Shown here: positions 25,590-35,815 of the stretch, one piece after another
How positions within the stretch are numbered: position 1 is the stretch's first letter
Layout of the letters: every line of letters starts with the position of its first letter
Source of the DNA: Polaribacter glomeratus
GTDB lineage: Bacteria > Bacteroidota > Bacteroidia > Flavobacteriales > Flavobacteriaceae
Direction of reading: 5' to 3'
Assembly: GCF_002954665.1 (NCBI RefSeq)
Contig: NZ_MSCM01000001.1
Coordinates: forward strand, 1,500,836-1,564,835
DNA: 64,000 bases
Translations under genes and position numbers: made by a program
The notes under the pieces: model-generated
Database searches by the model: none
Seen by the model: the letters and a program-made list of their open reading frames with translations, nothing else
What the model was told of the DNA's origin: nothing

Positions 25590-27275
25590 ATGTCCGAAGA
25601 TAAAAAACACCCAACTTCAAGAAGGCTTAATAAGCTAATGTATGCCATAAGTTTACTCATTGGTTGCTTAGCACTATTTTCAGGTATCGTTTCTTTTCTT
25701 TTAGGTTTAAATAATTTAGGCTACTATCATTTTGCTACGGTTATTATCTATATTTACTGTGCTTATCTTTCTAAAAATGGACGTACTTATTATTCTAGAA
25801 TCCTCTTTTTTATCCTATTAAATTTAGGGATTACAAGTACAGCTTCCTTTATAGGAAGAGCAGGTAGCGTAGAATATATGTTTATCTTTTCTTTGGCATT
25901 GCCTTTTTCTGTATTCTCTTTTAGAACAGAAAAGCTATATGTATATTTCTTTTCGCTTCTTTCTGGTTTTCTTTGGATAACCCTTGCTATAACCGACTTT
26001 AAATTATTTACGGATACACCTATAGATATTGTTATTGCAAACACATATATTTATCCTATATCTATTATTTGTGCGTTTACTATGGTGGTAACCCAACTTA
26101 TTTATTTTTCTATTCTTGGCACAAAATACTATTCAAAAATTCATATTAAAAAACAAGAAGCATTAGAAGCATCCCTGGCAAAATCTAAATTTTTAAGCAC
26201 TATGAGCCATGAAATTAGAACACCTTTAAATGCTGTAATTGGTTTGTCTCATATTTTAGGAGATAACGAACCAAGAGAAGATCAAATCAAAAATATCGAG
26301 GCGCTGAGTTATTCTGGTAAAACATTATTAAATTTATTAAATAATGTTTTAGATTTTAGTAAAATGCAATTTTCTGCTATAGAGCTAGATAATATCCCTA
26401 CAAATATTAATGCCGATGCCCAGCAAATAAAAAAAATACATGAAGCAGCTTGTTTAAAAAAAGGCATTTTGCTTAAATTAGAAATTGACGATACTATACC
26501 TTACGTATATCTAGATATAATTAGATTTAGTCAAGTTCTGAACAATCTAATTTCTAATGCAATTAAATTTACAGATAAAGGAAGTGTTACCTTAATAATA
26601 AAAAAAATAAGACAAAGAAAAGATTTTGTTACGCTTCATGTAGAAGTAAAAGATACTGGTATTGGTATTCCTAAAGTTAAACAAAAAATAATTTGGGAAG
26701 CTTTTACGCAAGAATCTAATACAACAAACCGCTTATATGGTGGTACAGGTTTAGGTTTGCCTATTGTAAAAAGTATTCTAAATGTAATGAAAACAAAAGC
26801 AAGAATTAGAAGTGTAAACGATCAAGGTAGTCGTTTTTATTTTAATTTAAAACTAAAAATTGCAAAATACAATACAATCGAAAAGGAAATAGAGGCAGAA
26901 AAATTCAACTTTACAGGTATCAAAGTTTTATTAGTAGATGATAACCTTATTAACGTAATGGTTGGTAAACAAATTCTTGAAAAAGAAAAACTAATAGTAA
27001 GTATCGCGAATGATGGTCTAATTGCCGTACAAAAAGTAAAAGAAGAAAATTTTGATATTGTACTAATGGATATTCAAATGCCAATTATGGATGGATATAA
27101 AGCAACTAAAGAAATTAGAAAATTTAATCCTAATATTCCTATACTAGCACTGTCTGCAAATGTGTTTATGGAGGTTAAAGATAAAATTGATAAATGTGGT
27201 ATGAATGGTTTTATTTTTAAACCATTTACTCCAGAAGATTTATTGAGTCAGATTGAAAAATTTACACGTAATTAA
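25590..27275 (+). CDS. Hybrid histidine kinase 1 of a four-gene array (6 TM)
   Basis: This is a 561-residue protein. Six hydrophobic segments lie within about 15-176 with short loops, an integral-membrane sensor without a large periplasmic domain. HisKA carries His207 (TMSHEIRTPLNAVIGLSH), HATPase has NNLISNAIKFTD, DTGIGIP and GGTGLGLPIVK, and the receiver carries Asp494 (VLMDIQMPIMDGY). All catalytic residues are intact. The start ATG is preferred because the membrane region begins soon after. This is the most diverged of the four kinases in the kinase core. No HPt domain. The signal is unknown; the membrane domain resembles other six-TM kinase sensor modules. Confidence 0.93.
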   Translation: MSEDKKHPTSRRLNKLMYAISLLIGCLALFSGIVSFLLGLNNLGYYHFATVIIYIYCAYLSKNGRTYYSRILFFILLNLGITSTASFIGRAGSVEYMFIFSLALPFSVFSFRTEKLYVYFFSLLSGFLWITLAITDFKLFTDTPIDIVIANTYIYPISIICAFTMVVTQLIYFSILGTKYYSKIHIKKQEALEASLAKSKFLSTMSHEIRTPLNAVIGLSHILGDNEPREDQIKNIEALSYSGKTLLNLLNNVLDFSKMQFSAIELDNIPTNINADAQQIKKIHEAACLKKGILLKLEIDDTIPYVYLDIIRFSQVLNNLISNAIKFTDKGSVTLIIKKIRQRKDFVTLHVEVKDTGIGIPKVKQKIIWEAFTQESNTTNRLYGGTGLGLPIVKSILNVMKTKARIRSVNDQGSRFYFNLKLKIAKYNTIEKEIEAEKFNFTGIKVLLVDDNLINVMVGKQILEKEKLIVSIANDGLIAVQKVKEENFDIVLMDIQMPIMDGYKATKEIRKFNPNIPILALSANVFMEVKDKIDKCGMNGFIFKPFTPEDLLSQIEKFTRN

Positions 27276-27285
27276 TTTTAAAGAA

Positions 27286-28977
27286 ATGTTAGAAATAAGC
27301 ACTTGGCCATTTTCAAAAAGAAGAATAAAAATGATTTTTATTACTTCTATGATATGCATGACAATGACAATTCTTTGGCTTGCAATGGCGGTTTCATTAA
27401 AAATAAACACCTTAAGCAATTATCTATTTGTAGCTGCTGTTTTATTTTTAACTTGCGCAATACTCTCTAAAAATGGATATCCAAAGATAGCGAGAGCTTT
27501 ATTTCTTTTATTGTTCAACTGCTCAATTGCTTTTGTCTCTTCTTACCTAGGTAAAGATGCTAGTGTAGAATTCTTTTTAATTTTTGCAATTGGCCTACCT
27601 TTCGTTTTCTTCTCATTTAGTAGAGAGAAAATTCAAATTATCCTTTTTTGTTTGCTACCTTTTATATTTTGGGTACTACTGTATTTTACCAACTTTAAAC
27701 TTTTTATTGATATTGAATTAAATAATCCTGTAAAAACAAGAAACATCGTTTATTATGTTTCAATAACTACTACCCTACTTTTTGTTGTAATTCAGCTAAT
27801 TTATTATTCATATATAAATTCTAATGCAAATAAAAGTGCACATTCTACAAAACAAGAAGCCATAGACGCATCAGATGCAAAATCGAGATTTCTAAGCACT
27901 ATGAGTCATGAAATTAGAACGCCCTTAAGCGCTGTTATTGGGCTATCTCATATTTTAACAGATAATAATCCTCGAAAAGATCAAGTTCAAAATATTGAAG
28001 CTCTAAATTATTCTGGTAAAATATTATTAAACTTACTAAACAATGTTTTAGATTTTAGCAAAATTCAGTCTACTACTATAGAATTAGACAACATACCTGT
28101 AGACATATCCGAAGCTATAAAGCAGATTAAAAAAATTCATGAAGCATCTTGTTTGCGAAAAAGAATTGTAATGAATTTAGAAATTGATACTGACATTCCT
28201 TTTGTTTGGTTAGATATTGTTAGATTCAATCAAATTATTAATAATTTAGTAACAAATGCTATTAAATTTACAGATAAAGGAAGTGTAACTCTTAAAATAA
28301 CTAAAGTAAATCAAACCAAAGATTCTTTAGATTTATTAACCGAAATTATTGATACTGGTATCGGTATTCCAGAAGACAAACACAACACAATTTGGGAAGC
28401 TTTTACACAAGCATCTAACACAACAAATAGATTGTATGGCGGCACTGGCCTTGGCTTACCTATTGTAAAAAGTATTGTTGAAGCAATGGGTTCAAGTGTT
28501 CTAATTGAAAGCGAACCAGAAAAAGGAAGCCGTTTCTATTTTCAACTTAACCTAAAGCTAGCTACTGAACAAGAGCTACTTAAAACTACCTATAAAAAAG
28601 AACACGATTTTAAAGGTAAAAAAATTCTATTGGTAGAAGACAACTTAATTAATTTAATGGTTGGAAAACAAATTCTAGAAAAAGTAAACTTAAAGGTCGA
28701 GGTTGCTAGGGATGGCTTAACTGCTGTAAACATGGTTAAAGAAAACCATTTTGATATTGTTTTAATGGATATTCAAATGCCAATTATGGATGGTTATAAA
28801 GCATCCAAAGAAATTAGAAAGTTTAACAAAGACATCCCTATTTTTGCGCTTTCTGCATCTGTTTTTTTGCAAGTAAAAAGTAAAATAGAAGATTGTGGCA
28901 TGAATGGTTTTATTTATAAACCTTTTGATCCAGATGATTTATTAAATCAAATTGAAAATGCTATAATTAACAGATAA
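27286..28977 (+). CDS. Hybrid histidine kinase 2 of a four-gene array (6 TM)
   Basis: This is a 563-residue protein starting at ATG 27286, 10 bases after the previous stop. A TTG further upstream would overlap the previous gene and is less likely. Six TM segments lie within about 15-180, HisKA has His208, HATPase has NNLVTNAIKFTD and GGTGLGLPIVK, and the receiver has Asp495. One change from its sisters is TPLSAVIGLSH (Ser for Asn after the His box). Probably co-transcribed with kinase 1. The kinase halves of the array are much more alike than the membrane halves, suggesting the same output with different inputs. Confidence 0.93.
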   Translation: MLEISTWPFSKRRIKMIFITSMICMTMTILWLAMAVSLKINTLSNYLFVAAVLFLTCAILSKNGYPKIARALFLLLFNCSIAFVSSYLGKDASVEFFLIFAIGLPFVFFSFSREKIQIILFCLLPFIFWVLLYFTNFKLFIDIELNNPVKTRNIVYYVSITTTLLFVVIQLIYYSYINSNANKSAHSTKQEAIDASDAKSRFLSTMSHEIRTPLSAVIGLSHILTDNNPRKDQVQNIEALNYSGKILLNLLNNVLDFSKIQSTTIELDNIPVDISEAIKQIKKIHEASCLRKRIVMNLEIDTDIPFVWLDIVRFNQIINNLVTNAIKFTDKGSVTLKITKVNQTKDSLDLLTEIIDTGIGIPEDKHNTIWEAFTQASNTTNRLYGGTGLGLPIVKSIVEAMGSSVLIESEPEKGSRFYFQLNLKLATEQELLKTTYKKEHDFKGKKILLVEDNLINLMVGKQILEKVNLKVEVARDGLTAVNMVKENHFDIVLMDIQMPIMDGYKASKEIRKFNKDIPIFALSASVFLQVKSKIEDCGMNGFIYKPFDPDDLLNQIENAIINR

Positions 28978-29049
28978 TAACGTTTTTATAATCATAGAAG
29001 GTGTATCTTTAATTGAATTTACATTTTAAATGATGTAATTTAAATCACT

Positions 29050-30720
29050 ATGTTAGATTTTTCCCCAAGGCGTATTCAAATGATATTTGCATTATCATTA
29101 ATTGCTATTATTGTTAGTGTGGTTTGCACACTAATAGTAATAAAATTAAATGTTACAGATTTAATATACGTTCATACAACATGTATTTTTTTATATCTTA
29201 CGAGCGCTTACCTTGCTAAAAAAGGAAATTTAAAAATAGCAAGATTATTATATTTTATTATTTTAAATACTGGTATAGTTTCAACGGCATCTTATATTGG
29301 GCAAGACGGCGGTGTAGAGTTTATGTTAATGTTTACAATGAGTTTACCTTTTATGGTATTTTCTTTTAGAAATGAAAAATATCTAATTGCTATATTTTCA
29401 CTCACTTCAATTTTTCTTTGGATAGCATTATATGTAACAGATTTTAACTTAATAACAACCTCAAAAATAGCTATAGAAACTGCGAGTAATCTCATTTATC
29501 CTGTTTCTATTATTACCACACTTTTTTTAGTTACTTTTCAGTTAATGTATTTTTCATACTTAAATTATAATAGTTCTTATACTATTCATAGCAGTCGCGA
29601 AGATGCCTTAGAAGCATCAGAGGCTAAGTCTAAATTTTTAAGCACGATGAGCCATGAAATTAGAACACCTTTAAATGCGGTTATTGGTCTTTCTCATATT
29701 TTAGGCGATAATAAACCTAGAGAAGACCAAATACAAAACATTGAAGCCTTAAATTATTCTGGTAAAATTTTATTAAATCTGTTAAATAACGTTTTAGATT
29801 TTAGTAAAATGCAATCTACTAAAATTGAGCTTGACGCTATTCCTACTGATATTTCTGCTGCCATTAAACAGATTAAAAAAATTCATGAATCCTCTTGTAA
29901 TCAAAAGGGAATTTCTATGAATCTAGAAATAGATGATGCTATTCCTGTTGTTTATTTAGACATTGTTAGGTACAATCAAGTAATAAATAACTTAGTTACA
30001 AATGCAATAAAATTTACTGATGAAGGCAGCGTAACTCTAAAAATAAAAAAACAAAAAGAAACAATTAACAGTATAAACATACTTACAGAAGTAATTGATA
30101 CCGGAATAGGTATCCCAAAAGATAAACAAGATACTATTTGGGAAGCATTTACGCAAGCATCAACAACTACAAATAGGTTATATGGCGGTACAGGTTTAGG
30201 TTTACCTATTGTAAAAAGTATTGTAGAAGCCATGAATTCTAAAGTTAAAATAGAAAGTATGCATGGCACAGGAAGTCGTTTTTACTTTAATCTTGATCTA
30301 AAACTTGCTTCAAACACTTCATTAAACAAATCAAATCAAAAAAAAGAAAGAAATTTTGATGGTAAAAAAGTGCTTTTAGTAGAAGACAACTTAATTAATG
30401 TAATGGTTGGTAAGCAAATTCTAGAAAAAGCAAAATTAAATGTAGATGTTGTAAACGATGGTTTAGCTGCCGTAAATAAAGTAAAAGAAAATACCTACGA
30501 CATTGTTTTAATGGATATTCAAATGCCAATTATGGATGGATATCAAGCTACTATAGAAATTAGAAAATTTAATAAAACACTGCCAATTTTAGCCCTTTCT
30601 GCTTCTATTTTCATGGAAGTAAAAGACAAAATAAATGAAAGTGGAATGAACGGTTTTATCTACAAACCTTTTAATCCTGAAGATTTACTAGACAAAATTG
30701 AACAAGCAATCAGCAATTAA
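29050..30720 (+). CDS. Hybrid histidine kinase 3 of a four-gene array (6 TM)
   Basis: This is a 556-residue protein. Six TM segments lie within about 8-165, HisKA has His202 in TMSHEIRTPLNAVIGLSH, HATPase has NNLVTNAIKFTD, DTGIGIPKDK and GGTGLGLPIVK, and the receiver has Asp489. It is 72 bases after kinase 2 and 11 bases before kinase 4. The membrane segment shares GQDGGVEFMLMF with the GR/KxxSVE motif seen in all four, which may be a conserved sensor feature in TM 3-4. Intact for phosphotransfer. Confidence 0.93.
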   Translation: MLDFSPRRIQMIFALSLIAIIVSVVCTLIVIKLNVTDLIYVHTTCIFLYLTSAYLAKKGNLKIARLLYFIILNTGIVSTASYIGQDGGVEFMLMFTMSLPFMVFSFRNEKYLIAIFSLTSIFLWIALYVTDFNLITTSKIAIETASNLIYPVSIITTLFLVTFQLMYFSYLNYNSSYTIHSSREDALEASEAKSKFLSTMSHEIRTPLNAVIGLSHILGDNKPREDQIQNIEALNYSGKILLNLLNNVLDFSKMQSTKIELDAIPTDISAAIKQIKKIHESSCNQKGISMNLEIDDAIPVVYLDIVRYNQVINNLVTNAIKFTDEGSVTLKIKKQKETINSINILTEVIDTGIGIPKDKQDTIWEAFTQASTTTNRLYGGTGLGLPIVKSIVEAMNSKVKIESMHGTGSRFYFNLDLKLASNTSLNKSNQKKERNFDGKKVLLVEDNLINVMVGKQILEKAKLNVDVVNDGLAAVNKVKENTYDIVLMDIQMPIMDGYQATIEIRKFNKTLPILALSASIFMEVKDKINESGMNGFIYKPFNPEDLLDKIEQAISN

Positions 30721-30731
30721 TATCTCTACAT

Positions 30732-32402
30732 ATGCTTAATCACTCACAAAGAAGATTTAACCTCGTATTTACATTATCCTTAGTTAATATTGGGTTTGCT
30801 TTACTGTGTACATTCCTTTCTCATAAGTTCGATTTTATTTGGCTAAGAAATTACAACGCGCTAAATATTATTGCATATGTTTTGGCCGCCTATCTTGCAA
30901 AAAAAGAAAAACTGAATGCTGCAAGAATAGTATATTTACTTACAAGCAGTATTGGTCTTGCCGTTATCTCATCTTTTGTAGGTAAAAATGGTAGTGTAGA
31001 GTTTGTATATATGTTTAACATTGGCTTGCCTTTTATATTATTTTCTTTTAGACGAGAACGCTACTTAGTACTACTATTTACACTACTTCCTTTAGTATTA
31101 TGGATGTTACTTTTTATCACTGATTATAATCTTTTTGCGATCAAAAAGTTAGACCCAATAACTGCAAGAAATGTCATTTATCCAATAGCTATTTCTAGTA
31201 CCATATCACTAGTTATTTTTCAATTAATATACTATCTAATATTAAATGCACGTTATTTTGATAAAATTCATACAAAAGAATTAGAAGCCTTAGAAACATC
31301 AAATGCAAAATCTAAGTTTTTAAGCACCATGAGCCACGAAATTAGAACGCCTTTAAACGCCGTTATTGGACTCTCGCATATTTTGGGCGATAACAATCCT
31401 AGAGAAGACCAAGTTCAAAATATAGAAGCGCTCAATTATTCTGGTAAAATATTATTAAATCTGCTAAACAATGTGTTAGATTTTAGTAAAATGCAGTCTA
31501 CTAATATTCAACTAGATAACATTCCTGTTGATTTATCTGCAGCCGTAAAACAAATAAAAAAAATTCATGAAGCTGCTTGTTTAAGAAAAGGCATTACCAT
31601 GAATCTAGAAATTGATGATGATATACCTCTAATTTGGCTAGATATAGTTCGTTTTAATCAAGTAATTAATAACTTAGTTACAAATGCTATAAAATTTACT
31701 GATAAAGGAACTGTAACTCTTAGCATTAAAAGTATACATAAAACCAAAGATTCACTCGTTTTATTAACTCAGATTATAGACACAGGAATCGGAATTCCAA
31801 AAGACCAACACGAAACTATTTGGGAAGTATTTACACAGGCATCTAGCACCACTAACCGCTTGTATGGTGGTACAGGCTTGGGGTTACCAATTGTAAAAAG
31901 TATTATAGAAGCAATGGGATCGCAAGTAAAAATTGAAAGCGAAATTAACAAAGGAAGTCGTTTTTATTTTCAGCTAGATGTAAAATTAGCTTCGGATAAA
32001 GAGCTACATAAAACTACCCATAAAAAAGAATTTAATTTTAAAGAAAAAACTGTCTTATTAGTAGAAGACAATTTAATTAATATTATGGTTGCGCAACAAA
32101 TCTTAGAAAAAGTAAATTTAAAAGTTGCAATTGCAAACGATGGTTTAACTGCGGTTAATATGGTTAAAGAAAAAGAATATGATGTTGTTTTAATGGATAT
32201 TCAAATGCCTATTATGGACGGCTATACGGCATCTAAAGAAATTAGAAAATTTAATAAACAAATACCAATCTTAGCGTTATCCGCTTCTGTTTTTATGGAG
32301 GTAAAAGATAAAATGGAAGAAAGTGGTATGAATGGTTTTATCTTTAAACCATTTGAACCAGAAGATTTATTAAATCAAATAGAAAATGCAATAAATACCT
32401 AA
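30732..32402 (+). CDS. Hybrid histidine kinase 4 of a four-gene array (6 TM)
   Basis: This is a 556-residue protein. Six TM segments lie within about 10-168, with GKNGSVEFVYMFNIGLPFI the conserved segment in the middle. HisKA His202, HATPase NNLVTNAIKFTD, DTGIGIPKDQ and GGTGLGLPIVK, and receiver Asp489 are all present. Kinase 3 and kinase 4 place His and Asp at identical positions. It is the last of the array; a 178-base gap separates it from the multi-PAS kinase. No output domain beyond the receiver, so a separate HPt protein or regulator must act elsewhere. Confidence 0.93.
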   Translation: MLNHSQRRFNLVFTLSLVNIGFALLCTFLSHKFDFIWLRNYNALNIIAYVLAAYLAKKEKLNAARIVYLLTSSIGLAVISSFVGKNGSVEFVYMFNIGLPFILFSFRRERYLVLLFTLLPLVLWMLLFITDYNLFAIKKLDPITARNVIYPIAISSTISLVIFQLIYYLILNARYFDKIHTKELEALETSNAKSKFLSTMSHEIRTPLNAVIGLSHILGDNNPREDQVQNIEALNYSGKILLNLLNNVLDFSKMQSTNIQLDNIPVDLSAAVKQIKKIHEAACLRKGITMNLEIDDDIPLIWLDIVRFNQVINNLVTNAIKFTDKGTVTLSIKSIHKTKDSLVLLTQIIDTGIGIPKDQHETIWEVFTQASSTTNRLYGGTGLGLPIVKSIIEAMGSQVKIESEINKGSRFYFQLDVKLASDKELHKTTHKKEFNFKEKTVLLVEDNLINIMVAQQILEKVNLKVAIANDGLTAVNMVKEKEYDVVLMDIQMPIMDGYTASKEIRKFNKQIPILALSASVFMEVKDKMEESGMNGFIFKPFEPEDLLNQIENAINT

Positions 32403-32580
32403 TCCCTTTTTCTTGATTTTTATTCAGTTATTTAAAATGATTCTTTAATGTGCTTTTTTTATTAAAAGGATGTTTTTCCTCTTGATTTTTTCAATTTAAA
32501 AATTTAAATTAGCTAAATAAGATTATTAAATATTTAATAATTTTGTTAAATGTATAAAGCCAACACCTTAATACAAGCTA

Positions 32581-35500
32581 ATGCTAAAGAAAAAACCCAC
32601 TTATAAAGAATTAGAAGAACAGATTAAAGAATTAAAATCTGATGATAAACTAAAAAAAAGTGAAGATCGTATTAACATGCTATTAAAAGCATCTGATGAT
32701 ATGATTACCATTCACAAAACTAATGGTAGATATATTTATTATAATGGACCAACACGTTATGCAATAGCTCTAAAAGATATCGTTGGTAAAAAACCCAAAG
32801 ACCTTTTTGATCAAGACACCTCTAAAGTACTTTTAGACGGATTTAGAAAAGTAGTAAAAACAGGCGAAAGCGAAACTATTGAAGTACTTTTAGATTGGCT
32901 AGGAGAAAAAAAATGGTTTTCAGAATACATGTATCCTATTAAAAATGATACAGGTAAAGTTGTTGAAATAGTAAAAGTATGCAGAGACATCGATAAACGT
33001 AAAATTGCAGAACTAGAAATAGAAAATCAAAATAAATTAAAAGATAAGAAAGCTACCGAACTAGTTCTTAGTGAAAAACGTTTAAACGAAGCACAAGCCA
33101 CTGCAAAAATTGGTAGTTGGGAATTAGACCTTTTAACATTTAATATTTATTGGTCACCTGAACAATACCGTATTTTTGAAATGGAAAATACACCTGCAGA
33201 GAAGTTATATAAAACTTATCGAAACAAAATTAATCGAAGCGAGAAAACTGAGCTAGACCGTTTGGTGAGATTAGCCATTAAAACGGGCAATAGTTATGAA
33301 TTTGAACATCGAATACTTTGCAATGACGGCAGTACTAAATACATTTTAGGTATTGGTAAACCTTCGTTTGATGCAAACGGAAAAGCAGTATCAATTAATG
33401 GCACAGTGCAAGACATCACCCAAAGTAAAACCATTAAAAAAGAGTTAGACCATCAAAATAAAAAACTTGATCAACTAAATAATGCCTTAAATCAAGCTCA
33501 AAAACTAAGTAATATTGGTAGTTGGCAATGGAACATGACAACAGATAAAGCAGAATGGTCTGATGAAATGTACAATATTTATGGGGTTTCAAAAGAACAC
33601 TTTTACCCTTCTAATGAAAATGTAACTAAAACCGTTGTACCCCAAGATTTACATAAAGTAGAGAAAGGTATAAGCGCTTTACTTATTGATAAAATATTTA
33701 TCCCTTTTGAGTTTAGAATAAAGAGGCCTTGCGGAGAAATTAGAACGCTTTATATTATGGCACTCGAAAAAAATTCTCAAGACAGTATTTTTGGGGTTAC
33801 AAAAGATATAACCGAACAAAAACATGCAGAAGATAAAAACAGACGAATAGAAGAGGATTTTAAAGAATTATTTGATAATGCAGCAATCTCTATTTGGAAC
33901 GAAGATTTTACACTTGTATATAAACACTTAGATGAACTTAGAAAACTAGAGATATCAAATATTAAAATATATTTAGAACAAAACCCAGAAATAGTATTTT
34001 CATTACTTTCAAAAGTAAAGGTAACGAATGTAAATAAAGCCACTTTAAAGTTATTTAAAGCAAAAAATAATCAAGATTTTTTAAATAATATACAGCTTAC
34101 ATTTGGTGATGGAGCAGAAAAAGTTTTTATAAATCTTATAGAAGCCATTTGGAATAATGAAAAAACATTTACATCCGAAGTAAATTATAAAACATTAGAG
34201 GGTGATGAATTTGCTGCTTTATTTTCAATTCCTATTCCTCAAAAAGAAGGGAATCAGAAAACAGTGCCAATTAGTATTCAAAGTATTCAAAACATAAAAG
34301 ATGCAAAATTAGCGAAAAAGGAATCTTTAAAAAAATTAAATGAAGCGCAAAAATTAGCACATATTGGTAGTTGGTTATATAATCTTTCAACTCAAAATAT
34401 AGAATGGTCTAATGAAACATTTCACATCTGGGGGTTTGATCCAAAAAAGAACCCTCCTGAATTAGAAGAACTAATTAACCTAATACATCCAGAAGACCAA
34501 GAGTTATTTATAAGTGCTGTTAGCGAAGCTATCAGTTTAAAAAAACCATACGATTTAGAGCATAGAATTTGCCTACAAAATGGCACACAAAAAACGATAA
34601 GGTCTGTTGGTCAAACGATCTTAGATGAAAATAATAAGATACTTCGCTTGGCCGGAACAACACAAGATATTACCTTAAAAAAACTATTAGAAGAAGAGAA
34701 ATATAATACTAAATTAAAATTGCAAAATATTAGTAATGAATTAATACAGGCTCAGAAATTAGCAAAAGTAGGCAGTTGGTTATACAATCTTTCTACGCAA
34801 GAAAAAGAATGGTCAGAAGAAATGTATCATATTTGGGGTTTTGACATAACAAAACCAATACCTGAATTCGATACAGCATTAAGTCTAATTCATACTGATG
34901 ATTTAGAGTTGTATAAAGAAGCAGTTAACAAGGCTGTTAATCTAGGTGTTCCATACGATATTGAATTTCGAATTATACTTTCTAATAATGAGCAAAAAAC
35001 AGTAAAATCAATTTGTCAACCTGTATTTGATAACAATAATAAAGTAACTAGTTTATCAGGGGCTAACCAAGATATTACTGCACAAAAACTATTTGAAGAA
35101 GCGCAAAGCAAACACCAAAGATTAAAAGCTATTGGAGAAATGTCATCTTCTATTGCTCATGATTTTAATAATTCTCTACAACAAATGATGGGTAATTTAG
35201 AAGTTGTAAAAATTCAAAATGAATTATCAACTAGTTCTCTTGATCGGTTAAATACTATTGGAACTATTATTACTGATGTTGCTAGTAGAGTTAAAGCCTT
35301 GCAAAAATTTGGAGATACCGAAAATATTAATAAAAACGCTAAACTATTCGATTTAAACATCTTAATTGAAGAAAGCTTAAAGGAATCAAATCCTTTATGG
35401 AAAAACACATTAGATAGTAAATTTCTAAAAATCGATATTACAACTGATTTTGGTAACATCCCTAAAATTAACTGTAACAAAGGTGAGATAAAATCTGTTA

Positions 35501-35805
35501 TCTTTAATTTGATTAAAAATAGTATTGAAGCAATGCCAAAAGGTGGCGTTCTAAACATTAAAACAGGCTTAAATGCAACAGGCGTTTTTGCTACCTTTAC
35601 AGATACCGGTATTGGGATGGATACAGAAACTAGATTAAAAGTATTTCAACCCTTCTTTTCAACCAAAGGATTTAAATTAGGCAGAGGTTTAGGAATGAGC
35701 GGCGCATACGGAATTATAAAAAAACACAGAGGAGATATAGTTGTTAAATCTTCTAAAATAAATAAAGGAACATGTATCGAAATTATTTTTCCAAGAGGTG
35801 TCTAA
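32581..35805 (+). CDS. Multi-PAS sensor histidine kinase
   Basis: This is a 1074-residue soluble kinase with no TM or signal peptide. A short N-terminal coiled coil is followed by about six PAS/PAC units: roughly 24-145, 165-285, 300-415, 425-570, 580-700 and 715-835. The units near 580 and 715 are near duplicates (AQKLA-x-x-GSWLYNLSTQ and HIWGFD in both). The kinase core has His860 in SSIAHDFNNSLQQMMGN, then IFNLIKNSIEAMPKGG, DTGIGMD and GRGLGMSGAYGI, an NtrB-like type. It has no receiver; a separate receiver protein overlaps its 3' end. It probably integrates internal cues such as redox or small ligands. Confidence 0.93.
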   Translation: MLKKKPTYKELEEQIKELKSDDKLKKSEDRINMLLKASDDMITIHKTNGRYIYYNGPTRYAIALKDIVGKKPKDLFDQDTSKVLLDGFRKVVKTGESETIEVLLDWLGEKKWFSEYMYPIKNDTGKVVEIVKVCRDIDKRKIAELEIENQNKLKDKKATELVLSEKRLNEAQATAKIGSWELDLLTFNIYWSPEQYRIFEMENTPAEKLYKTYRNKINRSEKTELDRLVRLAIKTGNSYEFEHRILCNDGSTKYILGIGKPSFDANGKAVSINGTVQDITQSKTIKKELDHQNKKLDQLNNALNQAQKLSNIGSWQWNMTTDKAEWSDEMYNIYGVSKEHFYPSNENVTKTVVPQDLHKVEKGISALLIDKIFIPFEFRIKRPCGEIRTLYIMALEKNSQDSIFGVTKDITEQKHAEDKNRRIEEDFKELFDNAAISIWNEDFTLVYKHLDELRKLEISNIKIYLEQNPEIVFSLLSKVKVTNVNKATLKLFKAKNNQDFLNNIQLTFGDGAEKVFINLIEAIWNNEKTFTSEVNYKTLEGDEFAALFSIPIPQKEGNQKTVPISIQSIQNIKDAKLAKKESLKKLNEAQKLAHIGSWLYNLSTQNIEWSNETFHIWGFDPKKNPPELEELINLIHPEDQELFISAVSEAISLKKPYDLEHRICLQNGTQKTIRSVGQTILDENNKILRLAGTTQDITLKKLLEEEKYNTKLKLQNISNELIQAQKLAKVGSWLYNLSTQEKEWSEEMYHIWGFDITKPIPEFDTALSLIHTDDLELYKEAVNKAVNLGVPYDIEFRIILSNNEQKTVKSICQPVFDNNNKVTSLSGANQDITAQKLFEEAQSKHQRLKAIGEMSSSIAHDFNNSLQQMMGNLEVVKIQNELSTSSLDRLNTIGTIITDVASRVKALQKFGDTENINKNAKLFDLNILIEESLKESNPLWKNTLDSKFLKIDITTDFGNIPKINCNKGEIKSVIFNLIKNSIEAMPKGGVLNIKTGLNATGVFATFTDTGIGMDTETRLKVFQPFFSTKGFKLGRGLGMSGAYGIIKKHRGDIVVKSSKINKGTCIEIIFPRGV

Positions 35806-35815
35806 AATAAAAGTT

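Noticed and set aside
27253..27285. TTG start for hybrid kinase 2
   Set aside because: It would overlap kinase 1 by 23 bases and add residues not shared by its sisters; ATG 27286 fits better.
32522..32541. Perfect 20-base AT-only palindrome
   Set aside because: Composed only of A and T in AT-rich DNA, so chance is likely.
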